Origin: Bacteroidia bacterium
GTDB taxonomy: Bacteria; Bacteroidota; Bacteroidia; AKYH767-A; OLB10
NCBI GenBank assembly: GCA_016788185.1
Contig: JAEUTF010000054.1
Location: forward strand, 1-47,732
DNA length: 47,732 nucleotides
Direction of reading: 5' to 3'
Of this stretch, positions 14,909-23,517 are shown piece by piece (position 1 is the first letter of the stretch; each line of letters begins with the position of its first letter). A model generated the notes under the pieces. The model saw nothing but the letters and a program-made list of their open reading frames with translations. It ran no database searches and was not told where the DNA came from. The translations under genes were made by a program, and so were the position numbers.

Positions 14909-16678
14909 ATGAAGAACATACGAAAATTTTGTTTTCTGGCACTGCCGCTGCTCCTTCTCCTGGGAGGATGCGGGAGCGCAAAGAAAACGGCGGAAGGAAC
15001 TGCGGCGGCACCGAAAAGCAGCGGCGGCGGAAACGGAGGCGGAAAACTCAGCGAACAGGAGCACATCAATGTGGTGTATGCCTTTTTCGATGCACAGAAG
15101 GAAAAAGCGGGAGGCAACGAGCAGCGGGCCGCCGAGCTCTTCGCACAATGCCTGCGCATCGATCCGAAAAACCATGCGGCGATGTACGAGCTCAGCTCCA
15201 TCTACAACCAGAAGGGCAAGATCAACGACGCCCTCTTTTTCATCAAAAGCGCCGTCGCCCTCGACCCGGAAAATGAATGGTACCTTCTGCTCCTCGCCAA
15301 CACCTATGAGAAAAGCGGGAAGTTCAGCGAAGCCATCGGCATTTACCAGCAGCTGCACCGCAAATACCCGGAACGCATCGAATACCTTTTTAATGAATCG
15401 GATGCCCTCCTCATGCAGGGAAAGCTGCAGGAAGCCATCAAAGTGTACGACCGCATCGAAGCGGAAATCGGGGTGAACCGCGAGATGACGATGCAGAAGC
15501 AACGCCTCTTCCTCAAAATGGGAAAGGTGAACGAAGCCGCTGCCGAACTGGAGAAACTGATCAAAACGGATCCGGAAAACCTCGACAACTATTCGCTGTT
15601 GGTGGAACTCTGGCAGGTGAACAACCAGCCCGACAAGGCGATGGAGACCATCCGTCGCATGCAGGCCATCGATCCCGAAAACCCCGGCATCGCCCTCGCC
15701 CTCGCCGAACAATACCGTAGTGAAGGCAAACGCGCCGAATCCTTCGAGCAGCTGAAAAAAGCTTTTTCATCCCCGCAGCTGGCCAGCGAAATAAAAATCC
15801 GCATCCTCACCAGTTATCTCCCGCTGGTGGAATCGAGTCCTGAAATGATGGACCAGGCCCTCGAGCTGAGCAAGCGGCTGAGCCAGACACATCCCGGCGA
15901 AGCCAATCCCCAAACGGTGTACGCGGATTTTCTCTCCGTCAACAAACAGTTTCAGGAGGCACGAAACCAGTACCGTGCCGGACTGGCCATCGACAAGAAA
16001 AACCTGCAGGCCTGGCAACAACTGCTCATCGTGGAATCGGAACTGCGCGATTATGCGGCGATGGAAGCTGAGGCCGAAGAAGCCCAGGGACTCTTTCCCG
16101 ACCAGAGCATCCTCTATCTTTTCAACGGCATCGCCAAAATCCAGAATAAGAAATACGAAGAAGCCGCCCGGACCCTGCTCAGCGGCAGCAAGCTGGTGGT
16201 CGACAATGACCAGCAGCAGATGGAATTTTACTCCAACCTCGGCGATGTATACGACAAGCTGAAGAAGTACAGCGACTCCGACAAGTACTACGAAAAAGCA
16301 CTCAGGATCGACGGCAGCAACGTATACGTCCTCAACAACTGGGCCTATTACCTCAGCCTGCGCAACGAGCAGCTCGACAAAGCCGCCGAAATGTCGAAGC
16401 GCTCCAATGAAATCAGCACCAACAACCCCTCCTTCCTCGATACCTATGCCTGGATCCTGTACAGGCAGGGGAAATATACGGAGGCCCTCAGCTGGCTCGA
16501 CAAGGCGCGGCTCAGCGGCGGGGAGGAAAACGGCACCATCCTCGAACATTACGGCGATACCCTCTTCCGCCTGGGCAGGGAAAGTGAAGCCCTCGAATAC
16601 TGGCAGAAGGCCAGGAAGACCGGCGATCACAGCGAGCTGCTCGACAAAAAACTGAACGACAAAAAACTCTATGAGTAA
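14909..16678 (+). CDS. Tetratricopeptide-repeat lipoprotein
   Basis: 589 residues. The N-terminus is a lipoprotein signal (ALPLLLLLGGCGSAKK, lipobox LGGC, Cys21), followed by a Gly/Ser/Lys-rich linker. From about residue 50 to the end there are many TPR-like helix pairs, such as NHAAMYELSSIYNQKGKIND, where the A-x-Y and G-x-x-x-x-A spacings are clear. TPR solenoids bind other proteins, so this is probably an outer-membrane-anchored scaffold facing the periplasm. It overlaps the DUF4292 lipoprotein gene by eight bases, so the two are coupled. A role in envelope assembly with its neighbours is likely, but the partner is not identifiable. Confidence 0.88.
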   Translation: MKNIRKFCFLALPLLLLLGGCGSAKKTAEGTAAAPKSSGGGNGGGKLSEQEHINVVYAFFDAQKEKAGGNEQRAAELFAQCLRIDPKNHAAMYELSSIYNQKGKINDALFFIKSAVALDPENEWYLLLLANTYEKSGKFSEAIGIYQQLHRKYPERIEYLFNESDALLMQGKLQEAIKVYDRIEAEIGVNREMTMQKQRLFLKMGKVNEAAAELEKLIKTDPENLDNYSLLVELWQVNNQPDKAMETIRRMQAIDPENPGIALALAEQYRSEGKRAESFEQLKKAFSSPQLASEIKIRILTSYLPLVESSPEMMDQALELSKRLSQTHPGEANPQTVYADFLSVNKQFQEARNQYRAGLAIDKKNLQAWQQLLIVESELRDYAAMEAEAEEAQGLFPDQSILYLFNGIAKIQNKKYEEAARTLLSGSKLVVDNDQQQMEFYSNLGDVYDKLKKYSDSDKYYEKALRIDGSNVYVLNNWAYYLSLRNEQLDKAAEMSKRSNEISTNNPSFLDTYAWILYRQGKYTEALSWLDKARLSGGEENGTILEHYGDTLFRLGRESEALEYWQKARKTGDHSELLDKKLNDKKLYE

Positions 16679-17510
16679 ATACCTACTGCTGCGTATAGCC
16701 GCAGGTGTTGTATTGTTGTGCGGACTGGGCGCGTGCAAAACACGTCAGAAAGCCAGCCCGGTGCCTCCCGCGGACGGGAAGCCCGTACAGGAGGCTTCGG
16801 TCCAGGAGCTGCTGTCGAGACTCGACTCCAGCGCCTTTCATGCCGGATGGATCAATGCCAAAGCCAGCGTGACCACCATCCAGGAAGGCAATGAAACCTC
16901 TTTTAACATCACGATGCGGGCCCGGAAAGACAGCATCATCTGGATTTCCATCTCTCCCCTGCTGGGCATTGAAGTGGCCCGAGTACTCATTACCCCCGAT
17001 TCGGTGAAGTTCCTCGATCGCCTGCACAACAAATACCAGGTGAACACCTTTGAAACCATTAACAAGCTGCTGCAGCTGAAAGTGAACTTTGAAATCGTGC
17101 AGTCGCTCATGTTCGGAAATTTTTTCGCCTACAAGAAAAATGAAAACCGCTTCAACTCCGTTTACCTGGAAGACAAGTATTACATCCTGAGTTCGCTGAA
17201 CAAAAAGAAACTCAAACGGGCCCTGGAGGAGAAAGACCCCAACAAGCCCGTCATCCAGGACGTGTTCATCAACAACACCTATTTCAGGATATTCAGAATG
17301 TCGGTGGACGACCAGAAAATCGGAAAATCGCTGGTGACCGAATACGAGGACTTCCGGCAGACCGATTACGGCCAGTTCCCCTTCAAATCAAATACCCGGA
17401 TCACTGCCGACAAGGATTTCGAGATCAAGATCGAATTCGGCAAACTGGTGACCGGCGAAGAACAGGAATTCCCTTTCAACATCCCTTCCAGCTATGAGCG
17501 CGTACGTTAA
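16671..17510 (+). CDS. DUF4292 lipoprotein, LolA/LolB-like fold
   Basis: 279 residues with a lipoprotein signal (LLCGLGAC, lipidated Cys22). The body has the alternating beta pattern of DUF4292: TSFNITMRARKDSIIWISIS, then GIEVARVLITPDSVKFLDR. This resembles the curved-sheet fold of LolA/LolB lipoprotein carriers, where 'MRARKDSIIW' would be an early strand. I recall DUF4292 being grouped with LolA/LolB-like families, but I cannot verify it here. If correct, it could accept lipoproteins or another lipid at the outer membrane. The gene starts inside the end of the TPR gene and overlaps the LytM gene by 17 bp, so all three are probably translated as one unit. Confidence 0.82.
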   Translation: MSKYLLLRIAAGVVLLCGLGACKTRQKASPVPPADGKPVQEASVQELLSRLDSSAFHAGWINAKASVTTIQEGNETSFNITMRARKDSIIWISISPLLGIEVARVLITPDSVKFLDRLHNKYQVNTFETINKLLQLKVNFEIVQSLMFGNFFAYKKNENRFNSVYLEDKYYILSSLNKKKLKRALEEKDPNKPVIQDVFINNTYFRIFRMSVDDQKIGKSLVTEYEDFRQTDYGQFPFKSNTRITADKDFEIKIEFGKLVTGEEQEFPFNIPSSYERVR

Positions 17511-18738
17511 TTCCTGCAGCCGGAAGCTTGTACTGCTCCTGCTTTTTATGATGGCCCTCTTTCAGGCTCCGGCGCAGAATAAAAAGGAGCTGGAACAGAA
17601 GAAGCTGAAACTCCAGAAGGAAATCGACTTCACCAACAAGCAGCTGAAGATCGTGGAGAAGAATAAAAATGCCACGGCGGAACAACTGAGCGCGCTCCGC
17701 CGGAAAATCACCCTCCGCGAGGCGCTGATCGGTACCATCAACTCGGAGATTTCCACACTTGGGGGAGAAATTGCCTCCACCACCAGGGAAATCGGCTCCC
17801 TGGAAGAACAATTGCAGAAGTTAAGGAGCGAGTACGCGGCCATGGTCCGCAATGCGTACCGCACCCGGAACGACTACCAGCAGATGATGTTTGTTTTCGC
17901 CGCCAGCGACTTCAACCAGGCTTATAAACGGATGAAGTACCTGCAGCAATACGGCAGCTACCGCCGTCAGCAGGCCGGGCAGATCATCGACACCCAGGCG
18001 AAACTCAGCGGTAAAAAGCAGGAGCTGGAAACGCGCAAGAATGAAAAAACGAGTCTTCGCAACACCGAACAGAAGCAGAAGTCCACGCTCGAAAAAGAAA
18101 AGCAGGAACAGGATAAGCTGCTGCGGAACCTGACCGACCGCGAGAAACGCCTGCGCAAGGAGCTGGCCGACAAACAGGCCGCCAAGCAGAAACTCGACCG
18201 TGCCATTGAAAACATCATCCGCAAGGAAATAGAAGCCGCCCGGAAAAAAGCAACTGCGGCGGGAAAGAAGAACGTTACCAACAGCAACGTATTTACGCTG
18301 ACACCCGAAGCCGCCAAACTCTCCAACAGTTTTTCAGGAAACAAAGGCCTGCTGCCCTGGCCGGTGGAACAAGGTACCATCACCGGAACCTTCGGCGAAC
18401 ACCCGCACAAGGAACTTAAAAATATCATCGTTAAAAACAACGGCATCGATATTCAGTCGGCCAAAGGCGCCGCGGCACGCGCCATTTTCGAAGGCACGGT
18501 GAGCGGGGTGATCACCATACCGGGTGCCGGCAAAGCCGTCATCATCCGTCACGGAGAATACCTCAGCGTGTATTCCAACCTCGAAAGCGTGACCGTAGGC
18601 ACCGGTGACAAAGTAACGACCAAGCAGCGCATCGGTTCGCTGGGTACGGCCTCGGAAAATAACCGCGGTGAAATACACCTTGAAATCTGGAAGAATACCG
18701 CGAAGCTGGATCCGAAAGGATGGCTGGCCAGGCGCTGA
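17494..18738 (+). CDS. EnvC-like coiled-coil protein with degenerate LytM/M23 domain
   Basis: 414 residues: a signal peptide (LVLLLLFMMALFQAPAQ), a long coiled coil (about 29-250), and a C-terminal LytM (M23) domain (about 285-414). The zinc ligands of active M23 endopeptidases are not preserved. The HxGxD motif reads NNGID (Asn315), the later HxH motif reads HLE (395-397), and the tyrosine loop reads HGEYLSVYSNL. It therefore looks like EnvC or NlpD: a non-catalytic activator of N-acetylmuramoyl-L-alanine amidases at the division site, rather than a peptidase. The start overlaps DUF4292 by 17 bp, and the resulting signal peptide supports it. The stop codon is six bases from the stop of the convergent response-regulator gene. 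Confidence 0.88.
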   Translation: MSAYVNSCSRKLVLLLLFMMALFQAPAQNKKELEQKKLKLQKEIDFTNKQLKIVEKNKNATAEQLSALRRKITLREALIGTINSEISTLGGEIASTTREIGSLEEQLQKLRSEYAAMVRNAYRTRNDYQQMMFVFAASDFNQAYKRMKYLQQYGSYRRQQAGQIIDTQAKLSGKKQELETRKNEKTSLRNTEQKQKSTLEKEKQEQDKLLRNLTDREKRLRKELADKQAAKQKLDRAIENIIRKEIEAARKKATAAGKKNVTNSNVFTLTPEAAKLSNSFSGNKGLLPWPVEQGTITGTFGEHPHKELKNIIVKNNGIDIQSAKGAAARAIFEGTVSGVITIPGAGKAVIIRHGEYLSVYSNLESVTVGTGDKVTTKQRIGSLGTASENNRGEIHLEIWKNTAKLDPKGWLARR

Positions 18739-18744
18739 AAAAAA

Positions 18745-19389
18745 TCAGACCAGGCCCTGGTTGATCGCCTTCGCCACAGCTTCCGTCATGCTGGCCACAT
18801 GCAGCTTTTCGTAAATATTCTTCATGTGCGAGCGTACGGTTTCATAGGAAATGTGACAGGTGTCGGCAATCATTTTATAACTCATTCCTTTGACAAGACA
18901 ACTCAGCACTTCTTTCTCGCGGTTGGAAAGCTTGTAATCGTTCACCACCTTGCTGGCCGCGGGCACCGGCTGCTGCAGGAAGCCCAGCACTTTACGGGCC
19001 ACGGAAGGACTCATGGGGGAGCCCCCCTGGTACACTTCCACAATGGATTCAAGGATACGGGCAGGAAGGGTATTTTTTAATATATACCCCGAGGCGCCTG
19101 CGCAAATGGCATTGAACACCTTGTCATCATCTTCAAAAGAAGTCTGCATGAGTACATTCAGCCTGGGAAACAATTTCTTGATCTGCCTGACCCCTTCGAT
19201 GCCGTTGACCCCCGGCATCTCTATGTCCATCATCACCACATCCGGCTGGCTGTCGCCGATTTTTGTATCCAGCTGATCGCAACCGGTGAAGGCTCCGGCC
19301 AGCGTAAAGCCGGGCGCGTCTTCAATCAGCAGCGACATGGAATCCAGGAAGAGGGCATTATCATCAAATACAGCAACGCGGATAGACAT
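18745..19389 (-). CDS. NarL/LuxR-family response regulator
   Basis: 214 residues. The receiver domain (1-120) has the acidic pair in VFDDN (Asp9, Asp10) and the phosphoacceptor in VVMMDIEMPG (Asp55), with a QTSFEDDD segment for the Thr/Ser switch region and a conserved lysine after it. The C-terminal helix-turn-helix (about 150-205) matches LuxR/NarL: LSNREKEVLSCLVKGMSYK and YETVRSHMKNIYEKLHV. It is the natural partner of the histidine kinase encoded 112 bp upstream on the same strand, which belongs to the HisKA_3 class that pairs with NarL-type regulators. A clear -7 box precedes the gene, so it may also be transcribed on its own. Target genes are not known; see the element near 21459 and 22653. 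Confidence 0.93.
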   Translation of the reverse strand: MSIRVAVFDDNALFLDSMSLLIEDAPGFTLAGAFTGCDQLDTKIGDSQPDVVMMDIEMPGVNGIEGVRQIKKLFPRLNVLMQTSFEDDDKVFNAICAGASGYILKNTLPARILESIVEVYQGGSPMSPSVARKVLGFLQQPVPAASKVVNDYKLSNREKEVLSCLVKGMSYKMIADTCHISYETVRSHMKNIYEKLHVASMTEAVAKAINQGLV

Positions 19390-19461
19390 AATTAATTCGG
19401 TGTTAAATCAAGGATGTTCAGGATCAGCAAACAGTTCCCGCCGGAGTCGCAGCCTGAACGA

Positions 19462-19469
19462 CAAAAGTA
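19462..19469 (-). promoter_or_regulatory. Putative -7 box of the response-regulator gene
   Basis: Read on the minus strand the sequence is TACTTTTG, an exact match to the Bacteroidota sigma-ABfr -7 consensus TAnnTTTG. It lies 72 bases before the ATG, in the 112-bp gap between the kinase and regulator genes. No clear TTG -33 element is found at the usual spacing. Confidence 0.5.
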
Positions 19470-19501
19470 AAAGACAAATAAAAAAGATCCTGACATGGGT
19501 C

Positions 19502-21430
19502 TCAATCCCCTCTTCTGGGGATATTCAGTACGACACTGGTTCCTCCGGTGCCCGACTTTATTTCCACCTGGCCTCCCGCTTCACTTGCACGGTATTGCAT
19601 GTTTCTGAGTCCGTTCCCCGCATTTTCCATCACCCTGCTGTCAAATCCGATGCCGTCATCATCAATTCTGAGTGTCCAGCCGGCATCGTTCTCCTCAAAC
19701 CAGACCTCCACGCGGCCCGCTTCCGCATACTTTACAATGTTATTGATGGCCTCCTTAAAAAGCAAAAAGATATTTTTCCGGACATTCAGCGGCATCTCTT
19801 TCCGGTCGCGGTTGCGCTGCAGGTTCAGCTTCAGCTGTATGTCTCTCGACTGTAAAAGACCCAGTGCATAGGATTCCATTTTATCGGCCAGGTGCAGGTG
19901 ATCATCGTTGAGCGGGTTGATGGCCCACACAATATCACTCATGTTGCTCATCGTTTCACGGGCATTGACGCCGATCTGCTCCAGCAAGGTAAGCGCCTTG
20001 GCATGATCACCCTTGCGGATCTTGTTCTTTGCCGCATCGCTGTAGATGCCGATACTGCTCAGCGTGGCGCCGATGTCATCGTGCAGGTCGGAGGCAATGC
20101 GGTTGCGTTCTTCAAAATATTCCTTTTCCAGCTTTCTTTTCTCTTCGGTTTCCTGCACCAGCCTTCGTTGCACCGACAACTGCTCCATCTCCATCTGCCT
20201 CGATTTAAAAACCAGACCTGCACTGAAAATCACGGTTTCGATGACCACACCGGCCATGGTGATGGTGAGGGGCTGCACGTCGGTCAGATCCCATAAAAAA
20301 GGCACATAGGCCAGCAGGTTAGCGAAGATGCTGCTCACCAGCGCAAAGACCGAACCAGCCACCAGAATACGCGCGATCACGTTGTTGAGTTTAAAAACAC
20401 GGTACAGAAAATACACCGACATCAGCAGGAACACGATGATGCCGCCGAACATCAGGGGAAACTTGATGCTCCGGCTCAGATCCAAAAGATCGGAAAGTAA
20501 TACCAGGCTGCAATACATCAGAATAAAGCGCTCCGCGTATTGAATCTGTTGCGCCAGCCGGAAGTTGTACCGCTTTACCTCGCAGAAATCACGGGCGAAA
20601 CGGTAATAAAAAAAGAAGGGCAGGTAGAGCAGCAGGTTGTTCAGGTTCTCTGCCAGGTAGGGAAAGCGGGTGAAGAAGAGATCCCAGTTCAACTCTACTT
20701 CGAACCGGGCCAGGTAATACAAGCCAATCAGAAAAATATAACAGATATAATAAATGTAATAGCTGCGGCGCATCAGGATGCCCTGAAAACTGACAAACAG
20801 GAGTTGGAACAAAAGAATGCTGATGAAGATGATGACCTTGTTCAGCTCCCAGCGGTTGTAGTAATACAGATAGCCGGAATATTCCACAAAATCATCTTCT
20901 TCAAAAGCCTCGACCCGCATCTGATTCATGACGTGCATGAAGCGTACCGGAACCATGCGGATGATCACCTTGCAGGTGTCATGAGCCGGAACATACAGGG
21001 TGGCCGTCCTTCTTTGCTCGTTGATCCGGTGGGCCGGATTGTAAACATACTCGCCGGAAATCTTCAGACTGTCGCTCTCCCTGTAGTGCAGGTAAAAAAA
21101 GAGTGAATCGATTCTCCGGACCGCGAGCAGTACTTTTTTTGTTTCGGGATTTCTGTTGATCAGCTCCAGTTCAATCCAGAGTGTTCTTCTCTGAATGCCT
21201 TTGCTACTGTACACCTCCTCCAGATCAGTCGGGGGGATCGAGGTATAATTTCCGGGTGTATGGTTGTTCAGCGAATCAATACGGTAGAAGGCCTTCCTCA
21301 TTTCCAGTCCGGGGACATAGGATTTGAGAAATTTTTCCCGGGCCAGCGCATGCATCGGTAAGAGAAAAAGGGCCATGATGCTGACCTGCACGCACCAACA
21401 TCTGAATAAGGATCCGCCCGACCGCTGCAT
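19502..21430 (-). CDS. Sensor histidine kinase, 7TMR-DISM-like with HisKA_3/HATPase core
   Basis: 642 residues. After a signal peptide (about 1-30) comes a periplasmic beta-rich domain (about 35-190), resembling the 7TMR-DISM extracellular domain that may bind carbohydrates or other ligands. Seven hydrophobic helices follow (about 197-410), then a short coiled coil. The dimerisation/phosphotransfer box is RNRIASDLHDDIG (443-454, phospho-accepting His450). The ATPase domain has N box FKEAINNIVKYA (558-569), G1 DDDGIGF (590-596) and G2 GNGLRNM (605-611). The kinase should autophosphorylate and pass phosphate to the adjacent NarL-type regulator. A possible -7 box TATCTTAG lies at 21445-21438, seven bases before the start. 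Confidence 0.92.
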   Translation of the reverse strand: MQRSGGSLFRCWCVQVSIMALFLLPMHALAREKFLKSYVPGLEMRKAFYRIDSLNNHTPGNYTSIPPTDLEEVYSSKGIQRRTLWIELELINRNPETKKVLLAVRRIDSLFFYLHYRESDSLKISGEYVYNPAHRINEQRRTATLYVPAHDTCKVIIRMVPVRFMHVMNQMRVEAFEEDDFVEYSGYLYYYNRWELNKVIIFISILLFQLLFVSFQGILMRRSYYIYYICYIFLIGLYYLARFEVELNWDLFFTRFPYLAENLNNLLLYLPFFFYYRFARDFCEVKRYNFRLAQQIQYAERFILMYCSLVLLSDLLDLSRSIKFPLMFGGIIVFLLMSVYFLYRVFKLNNVIARILVAGSVFALVSSIFANLLAYVPFLWDLTDVQPLTITMAGVVIETVIFSAGLVFKSRQMEMEQLSVQRRLVQETEEKRKLEKEYFEERNRIASDLHDDIGATLSSIGIYSDAAKNKIRKGDHAKALTLLEQIGVNARETMSNMSDIVWAINPLNDDHLHLADKMESYALGLLQSRDIQLKLNLQRNRDRKEMPLNVRKNIFLLFKEAINNIVKYAEAGRVEVWFEENDAGWTLRIDDDGIGFDSRVMENAGNGLRNMQYRASEAGGQVEIKSGTGGTSVVLNIPRRGD

Positions 21431-21458
21431 ATTTCCACTAAGATAGAGAATAATGGAA

Positions 21459-21507
21459 AATCCCCTTTATCGGGGATTGAGTCGGAGCATTGCCTGCTGC
21501 AATTTTG
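21459..21507 (+). promoter_or_regulatory. Putative promoter/operator of the secreted-protein gene at 21544
   Basis: The inverted repeat ATCCCC-TTTATC-GGGGAT (21459-21476) runs into a TTG (21477-21479). Twenty bases later comes CAATTTTG (21500-21507), one base from the TAnnTTTG -7 consensus. The TTG-N20-box spacing suits a Bacteroidota promoter. The GGGGATTG block recurs with identical spacing upstream of the next gene but one promoter away (22653-22700). The site lies between the divergent sensor kinase gene and this gene. Confidence 0.5.
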
Positions 21508-21543
21508 ATCGGGTTGGAAAATCACCAAGACCCGGAAAAGAAT

Positions 21544-22644
21544 ATGCGCCACCTGAAAATACTGCTGCTGCTTGGCAGTGCCCTGCTCCTCCACCTCGCT
21601 GCTTCTGCCCAAAACGCCGTGAGGGAAGAGGTGAAAGCCACTGAATTTTCGGTACCGGTGTCACCGGCCTTTGCCCTGCTGGGCGCCGATCCCGCGCTGG
21701 TGTCGATGCCCGGTGTGATCCGTGATTTTAAAGTAGACTGGTCCTTCCGTTCCTACCGGCTCAGTCCGAACATCTCCATCGAAGCACAACCCATCTGGCT
21801 GTTGGCGTATGAACGCGATGACCTGAGCAAATACCGCAGGGCCGGCGCCTTCATGCGCAAGCTCTCCACGCTGAGCGTATCCTTTGGCACCATTCAGCTG
21901 GATACGGCGCGGGTGATGGCCTGGGCGGCAAAAATCAATCTCTTCCGCAGCAGGGATCCGCTGCGCGATTCGGTGTACATCAGCGAAGGCATGGCCGAGG
22001 TGGTGAACCAGGAAACGGCCCTGAAGCAGCAGATTGCCGATCTGAAAAGCGGACTCGACACCATCGGCAGTACCTACCAGCGCCTGCAAACCGAAACACA
22101 GATTGTGAACATGGAAGCGCAGCTGATCGCCCTGAGGGCCTCTTCAAAAACCAGGATCAAAGAACTCCGTGAAATGTATCTGAAAAGCTACTGGAACACT
22201 TCCTGCATCGACCTGGCTTTCGGACAGTCGTTCAGTTATATCAACGAAAGCCTCGACAGCCTTAAAATGGCCAAACGCGGATACGGAGCCTGGCTCACCG
22301 GAGGCCTCGGCGTCGGGCGAAGCATGTTCATCAGCGGCCTGGTGCGTTACCTCCGGATCAGCGAATTTGAAGAAGGACAACAGGTTGGCATCAATTTCCG
22401 CTATGGCAGCAACCGCTTTCGCTTCTTCACCGAAGCCATGTATGAAAAAACGGAAACCAGTACAGTAAACGAAGCGCAGGAAAAGATCAAACTGCTCAAC
22501 GAAGGGTTCATCTTCGCCTACGGGGGCGACTTAAAACTCAACAACAACATCGTGCTGGGCTTCTCACTGCGCACGGTATACGATGAACATGTAAAATTTG
22601 TGAACCTCATTCCGGTAGCCAACCTCGCCTGCCTCATGCGCTGA
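21544..22644 (+). CDS. Secreted protein of unknown function, probable outer-membrane association
   Basis: 366 residues from the ATG at 21544, chosen because it starts the signal peptide (ILLLLGSALLLHLAASAQ); an ATG at 21490 would add 18 residues in front of it. I do not recognise the family. After the signal there is a region with FSVPVSPAFALLGADPALVS, then a coiled-coil stretch around residues 150-205 (ALKQQIADLKSGLDTIG). The C-terminal half has alternating hydrophobic strands rich in Tyr, Phe and Gly (for example YGAWLTGGLGVGRSMFISGL). These could form a small outer-membrane beta-barrel. The gene is divergent from the sensor kinase and may be a target of that two-component system (inference). 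Confidence 0.75.
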   Translation: MRHLKILLLLGSALLLHLAASAQNAVREEVKATEFSVPVSPAFALLGADPALVSMPGVIRDFKVDWSFRSYRLSPNISIEAQPIWLLAYERDDLSKYRRAGAFMRKLSTLSVSFGTIQLDTARVMAWAAKINLFRSRDPLRDSVYISEGMAEVVNQETALKQQIADLKSGLDTIGSTYQRLQTETQIVNMEAQLIALRASSKTRIKELREMYLKSYWNTSCIDLAFGQSFSYINESLDSLKMAKRGYGAWLTGGLGVGRSMFISGLVRYLRISEFEEGQQVGINFRYGSNRFRFFTEAMYEKTETSTVNEAQEKIKLLNEGFIFAYGGDLKLNNNIVLGFSLRTVYDEHVKFVNLIPVANLACLMR

Positions 22645-22652
22645 GAAATCAT

Positions 22653-22700
22653 TTCACCCTTATTGGGGATTGTTCTCCGGACCGGTCCGTTCTACTTTTA
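22653..22700 (+). promoter_or_regulatory. Putative promoter/operator of the secreted-protein gene at 22743
   Basis: TTATTGGGGATTG (22660-22672) supplies the -33-like TTG at 22670-22672. Exactly 20 bases later comes TACTTTTA (22693-22700), one mismatch from TAnnTTTG. The 20-mer from 22653 to 22672 matches the one at 21460-21479 closely (16 of 20 positions by eye when aligned on GGGGATTG), and the whole arrangement repeats that seen upstream of 21544. The inverted-repeat half on the left is weaker here. Confidence 0.5.
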
Positions 22701-22742
22701 CCCTCATCAGAAACAGATCAGAAAGCAATTAAAAAACACCTT

Positions 22743-23327
22743 ATGAAAAAGATCCTCCTCTCCCTCCTGCTCTTCAGCGCGGGAACGTTCATTGCCGCTG
22801 CCCAGACCAAAACTGCGGCCAACGTGGTTTCCGAATTGTGTAATGCTACTAATTTTCCCGGTGGCAACAGTCAATTCACTTCCGCCGATGTGGTGGTTAT
22901 CCTCGGCGGACACGGCGCCCCCACCATGAGTTTCGGGCACGGTACCGGCAACGGAACCGTAAGCAATATTAAAACCGTTACGCCGAATCCGAACCTTCCC
23001 GGACTGAATTACAAATCCTACCAGTTTTTTCTTGCCACCACTATTCCCACGTACACCTATGTCAACCGCGGCGGGGCGAAATTCAACGGGTCAAAATTCA
23101 AACTCACCCTGACCAATGGTCCGCTTTCCACCAACCAGACATCGGTCGGAACACTGCAAATCCTTTACGGTGACGGCACTACGAAATCTGTAGTGCTTCC
23201 CACAGGCATGACGGTTACCGGAACGTCACTGAGCACCGGTTATACCCTCTCGGGTAAGGTGGCCGGTGAATTCGGCGATGAAGAAATCACCATCATTTTG
23301 AAGACCAGACTCATCTCCTTCGGCTGA
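22743..23327 (+). CDS. Small secreted protein of unknown function
   Basis: 194 residues with a clear signal peptide (ILLSLLLFSAGTFIAAAQ, cleavage after AAAQ). The mature part is rich in Gly, Thr, Asn and Ser and looks all-beta, with segments such as FTSADVVVILGGHGAPTMSF and FKLTLTNGPLSTNQTSVGTL. It has one cysteine in the mature region and no type IX sorting domain. I do not recognise a family. It has its own promoter-like sequence and a strong terminator, so it is probably transcribed as a single-gene unit, and it shares an upstream element with the preceding secreted-protein gene. A surface, matrix or periplasmic role is possible. Nothing supports a specific function. Confidence 0.75.
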   Translation: MKKILLSLLLFSAGTFIAAAQTKTAANVVSELCNATNFPGGNSQFTSADVVVILGGHGAPTMSFGHGTGNGTVSNIKTVTPNPNLPGLNYKSYQFFLATTIPTYTYVNRGGAKFNGSKFKLTLTNGPLSTNQTSVGTLQILYGDGTTKSVVLPTGMTVTGTSLSTGYTLSGKVAGEFGDEEITIILKTRLISFG

Positions 23328-23355
23328 TTTGTTTTTGAAAAATCGGAACCTTTCG

Positions 23356-23391
23356 CACCGGCCGTTCAGCTTTGATGGCCGGTGTTTTATT
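23356..23391 (+). terminator. Intrinsic terminator after the small secreted-protein gene
   Basis: CACCGGCC (23356-23363) pairs perfectly with GGCCGGTG (23377-23384) over a 13-base loop, and is followed by TTTTATTT. It lies 29 bases after the stop codon of the 22743-23327 gene. Confidence 0.8.
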
Positions 23392-23517
23392 TCAGGGGTG
23401 ATGTAGAAACGGAAAAGACCTGCTGAGGCAAGAATGATTTCGCTTCATAATTCTGATTTTCAGGCACATAAGCAATGGTACGGAAAAACCTTCATGGAAT
23501 TGGCTTAAAAAAATGAC

